Shown here in pieces: positions 48,501 through 60,311 of a stretch of 64,000 nt of DNA (the first letter of the stretch is position 1; every line of letters begins with the position of its first letter). Both the position numbers and the translations under genes were made by a program. The notes under the pieces are model-generated. The model was not told where the DNA came from and did no database searches. It saw only the letters and a list, made by a program, of their open reading frames with translations. Source of the DNA: Festucalex cinctus (Eukaryota; Chordata; Actinopteri; Syngnathiformes; Syngnathidae); assembly GCF_051991245.1 (NCBI RefSeq), contig NC_135425.1, positions 14,305,598 through 14,369,597 on the forward strand, written 5' to 3'.

Positions 48501-50908
48501 CTGACCCAACTTTTTGAGGTATTTATCCCCAAATGTTGGGTCTGATTAAATGAATAACCCACAAATCAACCCAATTTCTGGGTTGTTTTGTGGGTTATCC
48601 ATTTGACTCAACTTTTTGGGTTAGTCGAATGACCAAATTGAATTGGGTCAAAAATGAACCGAGCCAACTTTTTGAGGAATTCAGCCCCAAATGTTGGGTT
48701 AAATTAAATTAATAACCCACAAGATTTGGCCCAACTTTTTGGATTAGTTGAATAACCCAACTGAATTGGGTCAAAAATGAAAGGACCTGAATTTTTGAAG
48801 TATTTAGCCCCAAATGTTTGTTTAAATTAAATGAATAACCCACAAACACAACTTTTTGGGTTAGTTGAATAACCCAATTCAGTTGGGTCAAAAATGAGCC
48901 AACCCAACTTTTTGAGGTATTTAGCTCCAAATGTTGGGTCAAATTAAATTAACAACCCACAATTTACCCAATTTTCGGGTTGTTTTGTGGGTTATTCATT
49001 TGATCCAACTTTTGGGGTTAGTTGATTAACCCAATTGTATTGGGTCAAAAATGAACCGACCCAACATTTTGATATATTTAGCCCCGAGTGTTGGGTCAAA
49101 TTAAACTAATAACCCACAACATTTGGCCCAACTTTTTGGGTTAGCTGAATAAGCCAACTGAATTGGGTCAAAAATGAAATGACCAGACTTTTTGAAGTAT
49201 AGTTGAATAACCCAATTCAGTTGGGTCAAAAATGAACCAACCCAACTTTTTGAGGTATTTAGCTCCAAATGTTGGGTCAAATTAAATTAACAACCCACAA
49301 ATTACCCAATTTTCGGGTTGTTTTGTGGGTTATTCATTTGATCCAACTTATGGGTTAGTTGAATAACCCCACTTGTATTGGGTCAAAAAAAGAATCGACC
49401 CAACATTTTGATATATTTAGCCCAAGTGTTGGATCAAATTAAAAGAACCCACAAATCAACCCAATTTTGGGGTTTTGAAGGTTTTTCATTTGATCCAATG
49501 TTTTGGGTTAATGGAATAACCCAAAATGTTGGGTCAGCCCCTTTTTGACCCATTTTGGGTTCATTTTGACCCGATCTTACACACGTACGCCTCGGTTAAG
49601 GATCTGATAGTGTCTCCGATTGCATGAAATTGGCAGGCCAACCTGCCCACCCCCGATTCAGCATCTGTGCCATTTATACAGAATAGTGCAAATGCCAGAT
49701 TTTACAGGCAGTGTAAAGGCAGCTGGTGCTCTCCCAGAGACAAGTAAGACGTGAGATGCTCCCACTGTGAATAAGGAACAGCTGTGTCCATTTCCTGCCG
49801 CTGTGGTCAAAGCAGGACAACTCGGTAGGATATCTTGATAAACAAAAACGCACACACTCGTTCTTGACTTTCCAAGTGGTCGTACACAACAACATGTATT
49901 GTTTTTTGGTGTTCGGTAGGTTTATTGTTTTAGGTCTCTTAATTGCCTTTGGGTAGTTTTGTACTTCCTGTTTGAGTTTAAGGAGATTCCACTGTATCCC
50001 TAACTTTTTGGGAAAGCTGGGCAGAAGTGTTTGGTCTATCGTGATGTTAGATCTCGTTACTTTCTATTTTGTTAGGTTTCTACGTCTGTTCAGACGTTAG
50101 TGCCCATTTCAGTTTCCTCAATATCCCTCTCAAGTAAGTTCTACTGCGTGTCCTCACCTTCTATAAAGTCAGATGGCGAGTAGACTTTGCTACTTTTGCT
50201 GTCCGGCGGCATGTTGAGACTGCGCAGGGCGAACTCCAGCACCTCGCCCAGCTCGTCCCGCTTGTCCTTCCTCGCGGGTTTCTCCTCAGGGTGACGTGTC
50301 AGGCCCATCTCCAGCTGGTAGACTCTCTGCAGGGTGAAGCTCTCGAAGGGCACCACCGCATATTCGCTGGGTATCCGGACCCCGGACGTCACCTCGGCTT
50401 TGGACAGCTGGCTCCTTAGGAAGTCCTGGAGGTCGGCCTGCTGGCTTTTCGCTCCCGGGACCTCCCCGAGATCGCCGGCCTGCGATCCATGCGCCTCTGC
50501 CGAGCCCCCGGCGGCGGCCCGCTTCAAACTGTCCTGCACGCCTTTGAGCTGCTGGCTGCGTTCCTGCAAAGCCTCTTTGAGTTGAGCAATCTGCTTCTTC
50601 AAGGAGGAGATGTGCAGGCGGTGTTGCTCCTCACGCTCTTGCAATAGCGCCTGGTAGGAATGGACCGCCGGCGGTACCCCGCTTTGGACAGCTCGCCCCG
50701 TTCCGGCCGCCCCCGCCCCCACCTCGGGCCTTGTACCACCCAGGCTGGGCTGATTGGCGCCGGCGTGCGGTAAGGCGCGACTCAGCGGCGGCTCGTCCGA
50801 GCGCAGGGGACTGCAGGTCATTACGTAGAGGAGTGACAAGGAGCAACACAGGAGAACCAGCACGGCGCCCACGCGGGAAACCCAGGCCAGGAGCCCGCGC
50901 CGCAACAT
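38585..50908 (-). CDS. CSGALNACT1: CSGALNACT1, chondroitin sulfate N-acetylgalactosaminyltransferase 1
   Basis: This Golgi type II membrane enzyme adds the first GalNAc to the linker tetrasaccharide and so starts chondroitin chains. Exons in gene order: 50158-50908, 46908-47124, 43815-43916, 40362-40540, 40191-40285, 39946-40027, 38585-38880. All joins keep frame: 1722 nt, 573 aa plus TGA. Human is 532; the extra length is an Ala/Gly/Pro-rich stem (about 35-82). Seen: a short cytoplasmic tail MLRRGLLAW, a membrane anchor (about 13-30), a coiled coil (about 84-130), LTRHPEEKP, the metal-binding DVD in FFCDVDIYF (397-399) and WGGED (485-489). ASHGQLGML and SDFIEG favour CSGALNACT1 over CSGALNACT2. 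The ATG at 50908 matches the family start and has a good context (gcagccATG). The donor-acceptor phases agree at each border. Confidence 0.96.
39346..39824. mobile_element. Probable decayed hAT-like element
   Basis: It starts CAGTGGTGTCCAAACGATG, followed by GGCCATTTGTGGCCCGCC, and ends GTATGGATGCCCCTG, a rough inverted match to the start. Found in the CSGALNACT1 intron; no target duplication seen. Confidence 0.4.
41930..42940. repeat. Degenerate TTGAAACCCTAA array, block 1 (CSGALNACT1 intron)
   Basis: About 1 kb of short units built on CTTGAAACCCTAACTTGA, heavily mutated and broken by poly(A) runs (42358, 42510, 42779). Confidence 0.85.
44137..44560. repeat. Degenerate TTGAAACCCTAA array, block 2
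   Basis: The same unit as the block at 41930, separated from it by 1.2 kb that includes CSGALNACT1 exon 3. Confidence 0.82.
45320..46520 (-). repeat. Two tandem copies of a repeat carrying tRNA-like (Pol III box) segments
   Basis: Copy one is about 45320-46085 and copy two 46085-46520; both contain a 20-bp near-palindrome of type GCAATTTCTGGAGAAATTGC or a decayed version and end at AGAATAnCATTCCC-like motifs. On the minus strand copy one has TGGCGCACTTGG (box A consensus TRGYNNANNNGG) followed by GATCGAATC (box B GWTCRANNC) at about 45799-45738. A second tRNA-like stretch with GTTCAAATC lies at about 45475-45397. Copy two keeps box A-like sequence but has lost box B. Confidence 0.6.
48452..49572. 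repeat. Minisatellite of AACCCAA/GGGTCAAAAATGA units (CSGALNACT1 intron 1 of the coding part)
   Basis: Seven exact GGGTCAAAAATGA cores and one variant occur in units of roughly 120-160 bp with CCAACTTTTTGAGGTATTTA and CCCCAAATGTTGGGTC. A block at about 48858-49010 is nearly identical to 49200-49350, implying a recent segmental duplication inside the array. Confidence 0.9.
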
Positions 50909-51670
50909 GGCTGCGTCTTGCGTCAAAATCGGTCCACGCACGTTTCGGAAAGATCACGTGACCTCACACACGACGATAAGAGTCCATTTGCGATTAAGTT
51001 CCATGGCCGTGCCACTTATCAGTGTGAGGTCACTTCATGGCACCGCCGCCGCTTTGACATCAGCTGCGGTCCTCGGCAAAGTCAATAAATGAGGCTGGAA
51101 CGCTTGTGAGAAAGCACTTTTTCCCACTCTGTGACACCACTTAGCGTCATGGTCTGATAGAAGACCCAGACACGGTTACATCATCCATCACAGTAGATGA
51201 CTCATGTGCACTGCCCTTTTCCTGCACGGAGATGATTCAGCAAACGTCTGGAGATCCCAGGCAGAACAAATCCTCCACCGTCATTGGCTCGTCTCTTGAT
51301 GCTGCGAGAGTGGAGAAAACCAGACGGTCAATCTAGATCGAGTGGAACCTTGATTCTTAAATGTCTCCAAAATTTGGAGGGGGTTGAAAAAACAAAACGG
51401 CCTGAAATTGCAGAAGACGTCAGCACATCAAGAGGATTCGGGCTTAATTTAGTCTACGTGGTGATGCAATTTCAGCACTTCACTTTCAAGTGTCACAATT
51501 GTGATATGCGTCATGGCAGCATGAATAGATAAAAAGCATGAAATTTGACCTCTTCAGATTGCAGTAAAGCCTCTTGCAATGTGGATGAAAAGGATATTCG
51601 ACAGTGTGAGTGCAGTGTAAACGCAAGGATGGGATAAATTCAGTCAGTGCCAGTTTGACATTCATAAAAT

Positions 51671-51972
51671 TAGGGATGGGCGAGTACCGATACCAGGTAT
51701 CGGTATTGGGCTGAGACCTGTTCATAACAGGTCTCAGCCCAAGGTATCGGTAATCATGTGGCTCTTTTCCAAAGTAGAAATTGAAAATTAAGGGCAAATT
51801 AAATATAGGGATATATAAGTCTTTCTTTAAAGTTATATGTCATTGTGTTTTGGGCATAAATTGTATATGTCAAACATACTCGTGGTATCATTACTTTGTA
51901 TCGGTGACAACAACTCGAGTTGAGTACTTGTACTGGTATTGGTCTGAAAAATAGTGGTGTTGAACATCCCTA
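51671..51972. mobile_element. MITE-like element with a perfect hairpin
   Basis: It is bounded by TAGGGATG and CATCCCTA and contains TACCGATACCAGGTATCGGT-type palindromic motifs. It includes a perfect 15-bp hairpin GGGCTGAGACCTGTT/AACAGGTCTCAGCCC with a CAT loop (51708-51740). No matching flanking duplication. Confidence 0.55.
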
Positions 51973-53544
51973 CATCTACTCTTAAATCAGCATAACATGT
52001 TGTCTATACTGCATCAGAGGTGTGAAGAACATCAAATATGGTACTTCAGGTGTATAAAAAAAAAAAATCATAGGTGTGTCCAACTATCGATTATTAAATA
52101 ATGCTGGCATCCGGCCAAAACCTTGTACCTCCAAAATCATCACTTTTCAGGAGACCCCAAAAACAGCATGTTTGCTCAACCATTAACATTGCATCATTAG
52201 AGAGAAAGCCACACCCTCATTTGAATAACATTTCATGACCCATTCTTTTGCATTTATTTTTATATTTTTTGAGTCGTAAAGTTTTCAACTTACATTTTTT
52301 GTATTTATTTAATTATTTTTGTATCTTTTTAATCCATTTTTATTTTCACTTTTATTTATTTTATTTATTCACGCCAATAGCAATGGCAGCTTTTGATGAC
52401 TGAGGGCGGAGCTAGGGAATTGTGATATGGCGAGCGTGAATCTACCGTTGGAAGATTACCCCACACAAAATAACCATTTCATATTCTTTTATGTCAAATG
52501 AGCAGGGCCCCGCTGGGCCACACTGACATGTTAGCTTAAAGAAAGCGTTGTAGCAGCGAGCAACTAAACCAAAGCATTCCCACGAGTGTGCCGGATGGCG
52601 GAGAGGAAAAAATGTTATCACATGAGTGAGAGAAGCAAGTGGGTCAGTTACACAAAGTACACTCATCTCATCCTTTTGAGACACAATGGCTCTTTTCATC
52701 AGACACCATTTGGAATATTCACCTATACTTCTAAAAGGAAGCATTTGAATTATTCAATATATCAGATGGATACTATGAAAAAATTACGATGTGCATTTTT
52801 GAGCAGTGGTGGATATTACTTGGCACGAACACCTGCAGGCTTTGGAATAGACTAGAAACTGAATAAAAATTAATTTTGATAAATAATACATTTATAAAGC
52901 AAAACATTTCTTTAAAAATACTTCAGTTTATTTATAAAAATACCCCAAACCAAGAAGACAATGTGGAATAATCATGTGATCACCAATATAGTCGTAAACT
53001 AATGATAGATGAATACGTTAAGTGAGAATATGTGTTTTGGAGGTTTGCGGGAGCAGTGTGGGTGATGGACAGCTTGTTTGAGTTACTGTACATATCTTGA
53101 AATGTATCTCTGTGTATCGCACTCGGCCTCGACACACAGTCGCCTCTTTGACGGTGCCGCCCTGTGAAAGGATCGGTCTATGGTGCGTGTGAATACCGGA
53201 CTGTGCTCCGGTGAGGCGCCACCACTGTCGGACCTCCGCTGACAACATGGGAGGGTGTTTGAGGAATGAGCGTGGGGTAGGGGGGCTGAACGAAAGGGAA
53301 AAATTGTCACCATGTATATAAATTGCAAGTTTTGTATTTATTACAAATTTGCGGTCCAATTGTGATGTGACTTTAATCCATTATCAAGGTCAAATTACAC
53401 GTGTGTCGACTAGTCATCGTGACATGAAAGTTATTCAAATTAATGCAAATTATGATGTTCCCTGTTAATGAACAGTATTTATTTCAATTTTTTTTTACAT
53501 TATGTCAGAAAAAAATCTCAACATGAATGGTACATCGTCAGGCG

Positions 53545-54170
53545 CAGTGGTTCTCAAACCTTTTTACACCAAGTTAAATAAATACCGTTTTAAGGACACG
53601 GTTCTTGAATATATAATGACTGTATTGTACTAAAAAGTTAAATGAAACGGAATTCTTAGTTTTTACAAATGGAGCAGATATGATTTAGCTTTGCGACTTC
53701 TGCCTAGCAACCAGTTATAATTTGTAAAACTTTAGTGGTTCCGGCTCTACTATAGAGAAAAAAAAAGAGAGTGCTGCTACGCTAATGTTAGCATATGTGT
53801 TTATTTTGCTCATTTCGAGCCGTGTAACCTCAATCGTGATGATGGCAATGAAAATCTAGTGGCCAGTGGTTTCACTCTCCATGTGAAGCCCTCAAAATTG
53901 CCCAAAAAATATTTATTTTATTATTTGAAGATGCCAGCATTTGCACATCATTTAATATTTTTGTCTGTCTGATGACATTGTTTTTAAGAATAAATCAGAC
54001 TTCATGTTCAAGTAGGTACTCAGTAATTGAGTATTCTTTTCAGCAAATACGTTACTTGTACTTGAGTGATTTTTTTGTATGACTACTTTTTACTTCTACT
54101 TGAGTAATATTATTTTGAAGTATCGCTACTCTTGAGTACAATTTTTGGCTACTCTACCCACTTCTGCATT
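53545..54170. mobile_element. Fragment of a hAT-like repeat and a CTTGAGTA-rich repeat
   Basis: The left part opens with the CAGTGGTTCTCAAACCTTTT terminus but has no recognisable right end. The right part (from about 54003) has ACTTGTACTTGAGTGATTTT and CTACTCTTGAGTACAATTTT, a repeat also seen in decayed form near 41415-41520. Confidence 0.4.
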
Positions 54171-54789
54171 ACCCTAAGATGGGACCGCCGGTCCATCAAA
54201 ATATTGCTTCATGTGTCGCAATAAAGGTTTCGGACTGCTCAGCTGCAGGTATCAAATTAATAACATATTTTTCTGTGAAAACAAACACGGGTGTGTTATA
54301 TAATGACATCACTTCCTATGTGGCACCATCTTTTCTAGTTTTATAGGTTCCCATAACAAAACTTTGTTTTCTCTCCGTACACAGGATCACCTCTAGATTT
54401 ATGTATTAAAAATGACTAAAGCATCATTTAGAGAGATCAAGTCCTACAGTCATGCAAGTGAAGTGTTGGTCAGATTTCCAGGCAAAAAGCAGGCACTCTC
54501 CAGGGGCTATGAATGAGCTGATTGAGCCCAGGTCACTCGAGAAGGCATGGCCGCCTGCTACCACACACGCACACTCAATATGACTGAATCATCACGTTTA
54601 AATTTTATTGCTAATACAAAAACACGGCGTCATGTTGCCGCTTGCGTTTCTCCAACAAGCCGATGCTGTGCCGTTCAAGTTTTGCGCGATAATGGAGCAA
54701 ATATCGACTTATAGTAATGTTATATATTGTATCAGTCAAATATATTCAAATAGTAGCATACTGTTACTGTCTTAAGCTAGCAAAGCATT

Positions 54790-55260
54790 GTTCATTGTGG
54801 AAATGCTAATGCATTCCTACATATGTTATTGTGATTTTTATTCTCCACACTTTTTTGCCGCCTAACAACTCCCACTTAATACTTACAATTTACATTGTTC
54901 AAATTTCAGCTAGCTTCAAAAATTCACGCCTCCCGGGGTATATATCATCTGATTCCACATTACTTACAGTATTTTCACAATTTCACATTTAAGATCAACT
55001 TTTCCCCATTCATTTTCAATGAGACTTTTAGTATCACGTTCCACGCCCACTTCCATACATATAACTTATCATCATTACCAGGTGTCTGATACTGCTCAGT
55101 AGCACAGTTTTTAAAGCGCATTGTCCAGTAACCATGAGGTTATAATTTCACAATTTACAATTAACTTCAAAAGCATTTCACATGCATTCAATTAGCATTC
55201 AGCTTTCAGCATTCCTACGCAATTTCTCCAGAAATTGCACTTAGACTAGTTAACCTACAA
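54790..55260 (+). repeat. Third copy of the tRNA-like-box repeat, inverted
   Basis: It reads as the complement of 46085-46520: CTCCACACTTTTTTGCCGCC, TTTTCCCCATTCATTTTCAA, GATACTGCTCAGTAGCACAG and finally GCAATTTCTCCAGAAATTGC. It is 8.3 kb away in opposite orientation. Confidence 0.65.
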
Positions 55261-56079
55261 CTTGTTTCTTTTTTTTCTTTTTTTTTTCTTTTTTTTGTGA
55301 TAGCTGTTAATACAAATAGTTGGGTTCCTTTAAAAAAAAATCATTAAAAGTCTATTATAATCAACAGTAGCCAACTGTATTGCATTCAAAACAACAAAAG
55401 CTCTAAATGTAATTTGAATCATAACATCCACTAGTCTGTACAACCTAGTTAGGACAATAAATAAAACTAAGAATGTTTTTGGATATTCTCATGTATTCCA
55501 ATACAAAATGTGAAAAAAACAAAATACAAGCAAAGTTTCTATACCAATTTGCCAACTTTCCAACTTCTCCAAAATTGTAAACCTTGTTGTGATCTCAAGT
55601 ACACAAAATGTAAATGTGTTCCAAATAAAAACGTTACTTGTATTTCCGTGGCGGAAAAACGAGCATAAATTGAACGCATCCTAGTGGGATGCTATAAATC
55701 CACATGTAAACACAGTCGGGGGGGCTTGTTTACGAGCAGGCAAACTAGCTATTTTCTGCGCACTGTGACAAAATAGCGCATTAAAGCAGCTCTCCCATCA
55801 TCTTTCATTCTCTGTGGGCAATAAATTGAGGTGACTCTGAGCTCGTCAGACGCTGCTGCATCTCATTTAAACCTTCCAAAATCACTTCCTCCGTCCTGCT
55901 GCAACTTCCTGCTTACATTTTATGTGGCTCTTCTTCATGCTGGTTCAGTTTAGAACTTTGTTGGATCAGCACTTTAATAGTGGATCCAGAATTTAACACA
56001 CAAATAATTACACACATTGCATAATTAAATATAACATGAATTGCTAGCACACAATGTTTTTATCTATCTAAGGGGGCGT

Positions 56080-56256
56080 CCATTTTGCCAACTGGCAGTT
56101 GAAAATGACATCATAGTTGCTCAGGTGTCGACCAATCACGACTCGCTTGTTCTCTGAGTTTGGTCATGTGACGTGCACAAGCTGAGTCGCGACTGGTCGT
56201 TACCTGAGCCAAGCAACTGTGATGTCATTTTCAGTTGACAGCAAGTGGCAAAATGG
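56080..56256. mobile_element. Foldback repeat, core-only copy
   Basis: CCATTTTGCCAACTGGCAGT at the left mirrors ...GCAAGTGGCAAAATGG at the right. The inner arms (GACATCATAGTTGCTCAGGT / ACCTGAGCCAAGCAACTGTG) match the cores of the longer foldback MITEs, but the TIRs are missing. Confidence 0.65.
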
Positions 56257-56557
56257 CCGCCGCCTGAGATGGAGGTGCAAAAGCAGGTGAATATTGCTTC
56301 TTTATTAGGCTGAAAGATTCTGGAAAACAATTTAATTGTGATTGCGATTTAACGTGATTATTTGTTTAAGGTCCTTTTCTATTTTATTTTAACAAACATA
56401 AGCAAATAATCTTTATTACAATAAACAACATCACATACTAATTCATGGGTAACTATGTTATTTATGAGTACAATTCAATATGTAGGTCAGCGTCCGTTTT
56501 GTTTTGATTAAAGCACATTTTCCCATAGTAAATAATGGAGAAATAAATATTCTTATG

Positions 56558-56951
56558 TTTAAAGGAATACTTTACTTATTTAGCCATTTTTGGCAGTCAA
56601 ACATTAATATTTTGCCTATAATAAATTTGATATTTTCATTAATTTTCATGTATAATACCTTTAAAAACACATTTTGCAACTTTCTTTCGACTGAAAATGA
56701 CATCACAAGGGCTCAGGTAACCAATCACAGCTCAGCTTGTGAATGTCACATGACCAAACCTAGAAAACAGGCGAGCTGTGATTGGTTACCTGAGCCCTTG
56801 TGATTTCATTTTCAGTCGACAGCAAGTTGCAAAATGTGTTTTTAAAGGTACTAATTGTACGTGAAAATAATGAAAGTATCAAATTAATTATAGACAAAAT
56901 ATTAACTTTTTATTGCTATAATGGGCTAAATAAGTGAAGTATCCCTTTAAA
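56558..56951. mobile_element. Foldback MITE, complete copy
   Basis: Almost the whole 394 bp is one imperfect palindrome. The ends are TTTAAAGGAATACTTTACTT and AAGTGAAGTATCCCTTTAAA, and the inner arms contain GACATCACAAGGGCTCAGGT and its complement. No coding capacity. Confidence 0.8.
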
Positions 56952-57436
56952 CTTACTAAAACACATTTTAACACACAAAATTTGCAAGCATAAAACTTGT
57001 ATTAACGCACGTATTAGCAGCTGTGTATCGTTTACCTTTGAGAGGCGGGGCCTGTGGGGTATTATGGGACTTTGGAATTTGCATGTGAGATTTTGGGTGT
57101 ATTTATATTATTCAATTATTTTTACACTTGTATTACATTATGGAATGTCGCACAACAGCAGACAAGTGTGACATCATCCCTCCTTCTTTCCTTCCTTGGG
57201 GGAAGTATTACACTAACTAAGCTAGGTTGTGAGGAGAGGATGAAGGGCAAGAAAGGTGCCGGTATTAGGTGATGAAGATGATGATGATGATGATTGAGGG
57301 AAAGACAGGAAGTAGGGAAAGGCGCTCTTTGATGTGATGTGCGCTGTCCCCACAGGTGCTGCATCCTCCCCGCTCATTAGGGGCCCGCTTTAACCCGGAA
57401 CCTGACTGTCGACGTGCCATCTGGATGGAAGGCACC

Positions 57437-58020
57437 TTAACACACACACACACACACACCAACACTAAAATGCTATAAGTTACAAACACGTAACACAAAA
57501 CACTAACTTTCACAAATGAACACATACATGTAGACAAACATGCATAAACCCACAAAAAACACATGAACACAATTTTGGGCACACAAACTCACAAACATAC
57601 ATGCACATGTGCACAAATACACGTCCACAAGCATGCACACGCACAACCACACAAAAGTCACGCAAAAACACACAAACACAAGCCAAACATAAGCACAGAC
57701 GCACAAACTCAGTCACACACAAACACACACAAAAATACAAGCATACGCCAACACACACACACACAAAAACACAACAAAGGACAGACGCACACAAAAAGAC
57801 TTCAAAAGTTCAAAAGCATGCACACAAACATACACAAATGCACACAGAAACCCACACAAACACACATTGGTGGCAAACGCTCTCAAACTCGCATTCTCAA
57901 GCACACAAACAATCACACAGACACACACCAATGCTCATAAACACAAATACACAGGCACAAACTCAGTCGCACACAAACAAAAAACAAACACAACACATAA
58001 CATGCACAATCACACACAGA
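57437..58020. repeat. CA-rich low-complexity tract, left part
   Basis: Degenerate CACAAACACACA repeats. Long open frames here (rich in Thr, His and Cys/Val on the other strand) reflect composition only. Confidence 0.9.
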
Positions 58021-58630
58021 TAGGGGTGGGGACCTCTGGGTACGTCATGACACGATACGATTTGTGATACAAGGCTCACGATAACAATTATCTCACAATA
58101 TGACGATACCACGATTATTGATATATTGGTCAAGTAATAAATGCACGATAATTTACGATAAAACTAATCATAAAATAATAATTTAATATAAATAAAAAAA
58201 TAAAAATAAGATAAATAATAATCAATAAAAATAATAATGAATAATAAAAAATCACAATATAATCCTAAAAATATAAATATAATATAAATATAGAATATAT
58301 AAATAAATATATATATACATAATTCATATAATGTAATTTATAAATGTAAATAAAAAAATAATACAAAATAATAATAAAGAATATGTAATAATAAAACTAA
58401 GCTCGTGAGTCTTCTTCACCTGAAGACTTCCACCCATTTCCCCGTCTCTCTTACGAGGACTCCCCCTAGTGGCTTGCCAAGTAATTTCTCAATAAGTAAT
58501 GAACAATGGAGCTGTTATAGTGGCTGTATATTAATGAAAAATATCGCGAACTTGCGTAGGTGTATCGATGATCCATCGGGAGACAAAGTATCACGATTTA
58601 TCGCAATATCGATATATCGTCACACTCCTA
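58021..58630. mobile_element. hAT-type MITE of a second family
   Basis: It starts TAGGGGTGGGGACCTC and ends CGTCACACTCCTA, flanked by CACACAGA on both sides (58013-58020, 58631-58638). It is AT-rich inside with CGATA-rich ends (cgatatatcg). It is inserted in a CA-rich simple repeat, splitting it. Confidence 0.78.
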
Positions 58631-58975
58631 CACACAGATATAAACAAATGTGCACAAACACACATGCACACAAACGCACGCATCCACACAAAATCTCACA
58701 CACACACATTCATAAACAAGCAGCCACACGCACGCACAAACAAAAACCTACACAAACACACGTACACAAACATGCAAAAAAGCAGAAAAACATACACAAA
58801 CATGTACAAGCAAACATACAAAACACATAATCACGCACAATAACCAAAACGCACACTAAAAATGCACAAACACATAAACAATACATCAACAAACGTGCAC
58901 AAACAGTACACAAACACACAAAATATGCACAATCACACAAATGAAAACAAAACACACACAAAGCGAACTATCCAG
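58631..58975. repeat. CA-rich low-complexity tract, right part
   Basis: Continuation of the tract that ends at 58020, separated from it by the hAT MITE at 58021-58630. Confidence 0.88.
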
Positions 58976-59011
58976 CCAAAGAGAAATATCCACACAATAA
59001 GATGTGGAACG

Positions 59012-59250
59012 TCAAGATTTGGGCCACCCAAAGATGAGAGTCAGACAAGCGCATGCAACACAACAGTCTTGCGCGCGTGCGAGCGGGTCCGCCACTTCCT
59101 CCGAGTTGCATGATTTCGCGGCGCCATTGCACCAGATGAAACGTGAACGGCCCCCCTCTGGGCGGGAAATGGGCCGTTGCGGCAGCGGTAGATGTTGCAG
59201 ATAAGACGGAACGAAGAGATTGTCCAAGTCGCGGCCACAAACGCAAAAGG
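59012..59250. promoter_or_regulatory. Orphan promoter-like CpG segment
   Basis: About 200 bp of CpG-rich sequence sits in otherwise AT/CA-rich DNA. It contains a perfect E2F-type GGCGGGAAA (59161-59169), an ETS-type site (CACTTCCTCCG, 59093-59103) and GCGCGCGTGCGAGCGG. No linked open frame or strong donor was seen. It could be an alternative promoter of CSGALNACT1 or of a noncoding RNA. Confidence 0.4.
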
Positions 59251-60311
59251 CGAAGTACGTCTGTTGGTGATTAATGAGGGTCTATACTTGCGACCTATCA
59301 AAAGTTCTGCATGGGAAGGAGACATCCGTCCAATGGTGTTTCCTATATCTGTTAGCATTAAGCTAACCGAGTTAAAGGCAAACTTAATGTGATTCTTTTA
59401 ACCGCAACGTGTCTTCGTTTGTGTTTAGAAGATTCAAACTTCAACTTCTTTTTTTTGAACAATTGTTTACCATCTACTAAAGTGCTGCTTGTTATGAAAT
59501 ATGTTTTGATTTTTGTTCAAAAGAATTAAAAACAGATGACCCGTAAAAGGATAAATCTAATTTGGTGCAAGTTAGTCGGCCAGTTGTGCCTTGAAGAGTC
59601 ATGGCTGCATGGAATGTTTTTTTTTTTTTTTTTTTTTTCCCCCAGTGACCATTGCATGCATTTTAATTACATAATTAATGCATAAACAGGATCCCGATCC
59701 AAATGAAGATTGCTTTGATATTGTCTGACATTTACGCTCTACTGATTTAGAAACTAATGGAGGTTAATTTTAATGATGCGCTTTCTCGCAGCCAATGTGA
59801 AATGGTCCGGCCATCTTGTGAATGTTGCCTAGCGTGGGCCAACGCGACCATCAGGTGTCAGCAGGGGTTCAATACTTCCCTTTTTTTGTCTGGCCGGTAA
59901 ACTGCCACAAGATGTTGCTGCCAGGCTGACAAATGAGGCCTGTTTCTTTAAAATGATGCAAAGATTGCATGATAATGGAAGCACAATGAGCCCCCATTTA
60001 TCACGGGGATGCATTCCAGACCCAAACGTATGGGCGAAAATATAGAGACCATATTTTAAATATAGTTTTACTGCTTCCTAAAAATATTAAAACACATATA
60101 GTGAACATATTTGAATATCCCAAAAAATTTATGAGCATAAAATGCATAGAAAATACTGTATGCATTGTAGCGTCTGTGTACATGCATGTACCTAAGAGGC
60201 GGGGCCTAGTGGGCGGGATGAGTGATGTCAGCGAATGCGTGTAAGTGGCTGCAGCTATCAAATATTTTTAAATGGATTATTGTACACTTAAAAAGAGAAT
60301 TGTTTAAGCAA

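Noticed and set aside
48452..49572. CRISPR-like array of repeats and spacers
   Set aside because: Eukaryotic minisatellite: spacers are themselves repeats, units are degenerate and no cas genes exist here.
50909..50941. GTG-initiated extension of CSGALNACT1
   Set aside because: The ATG at 50908 matches the conserved MxRRGLLAW start and has a good context.
57563..58023. Long open frames of Thr/His/Lys or Cys/Val repeats on both strands
   Set aside because: They follow from CA-rich simple sequence; no family match and no codon structure.
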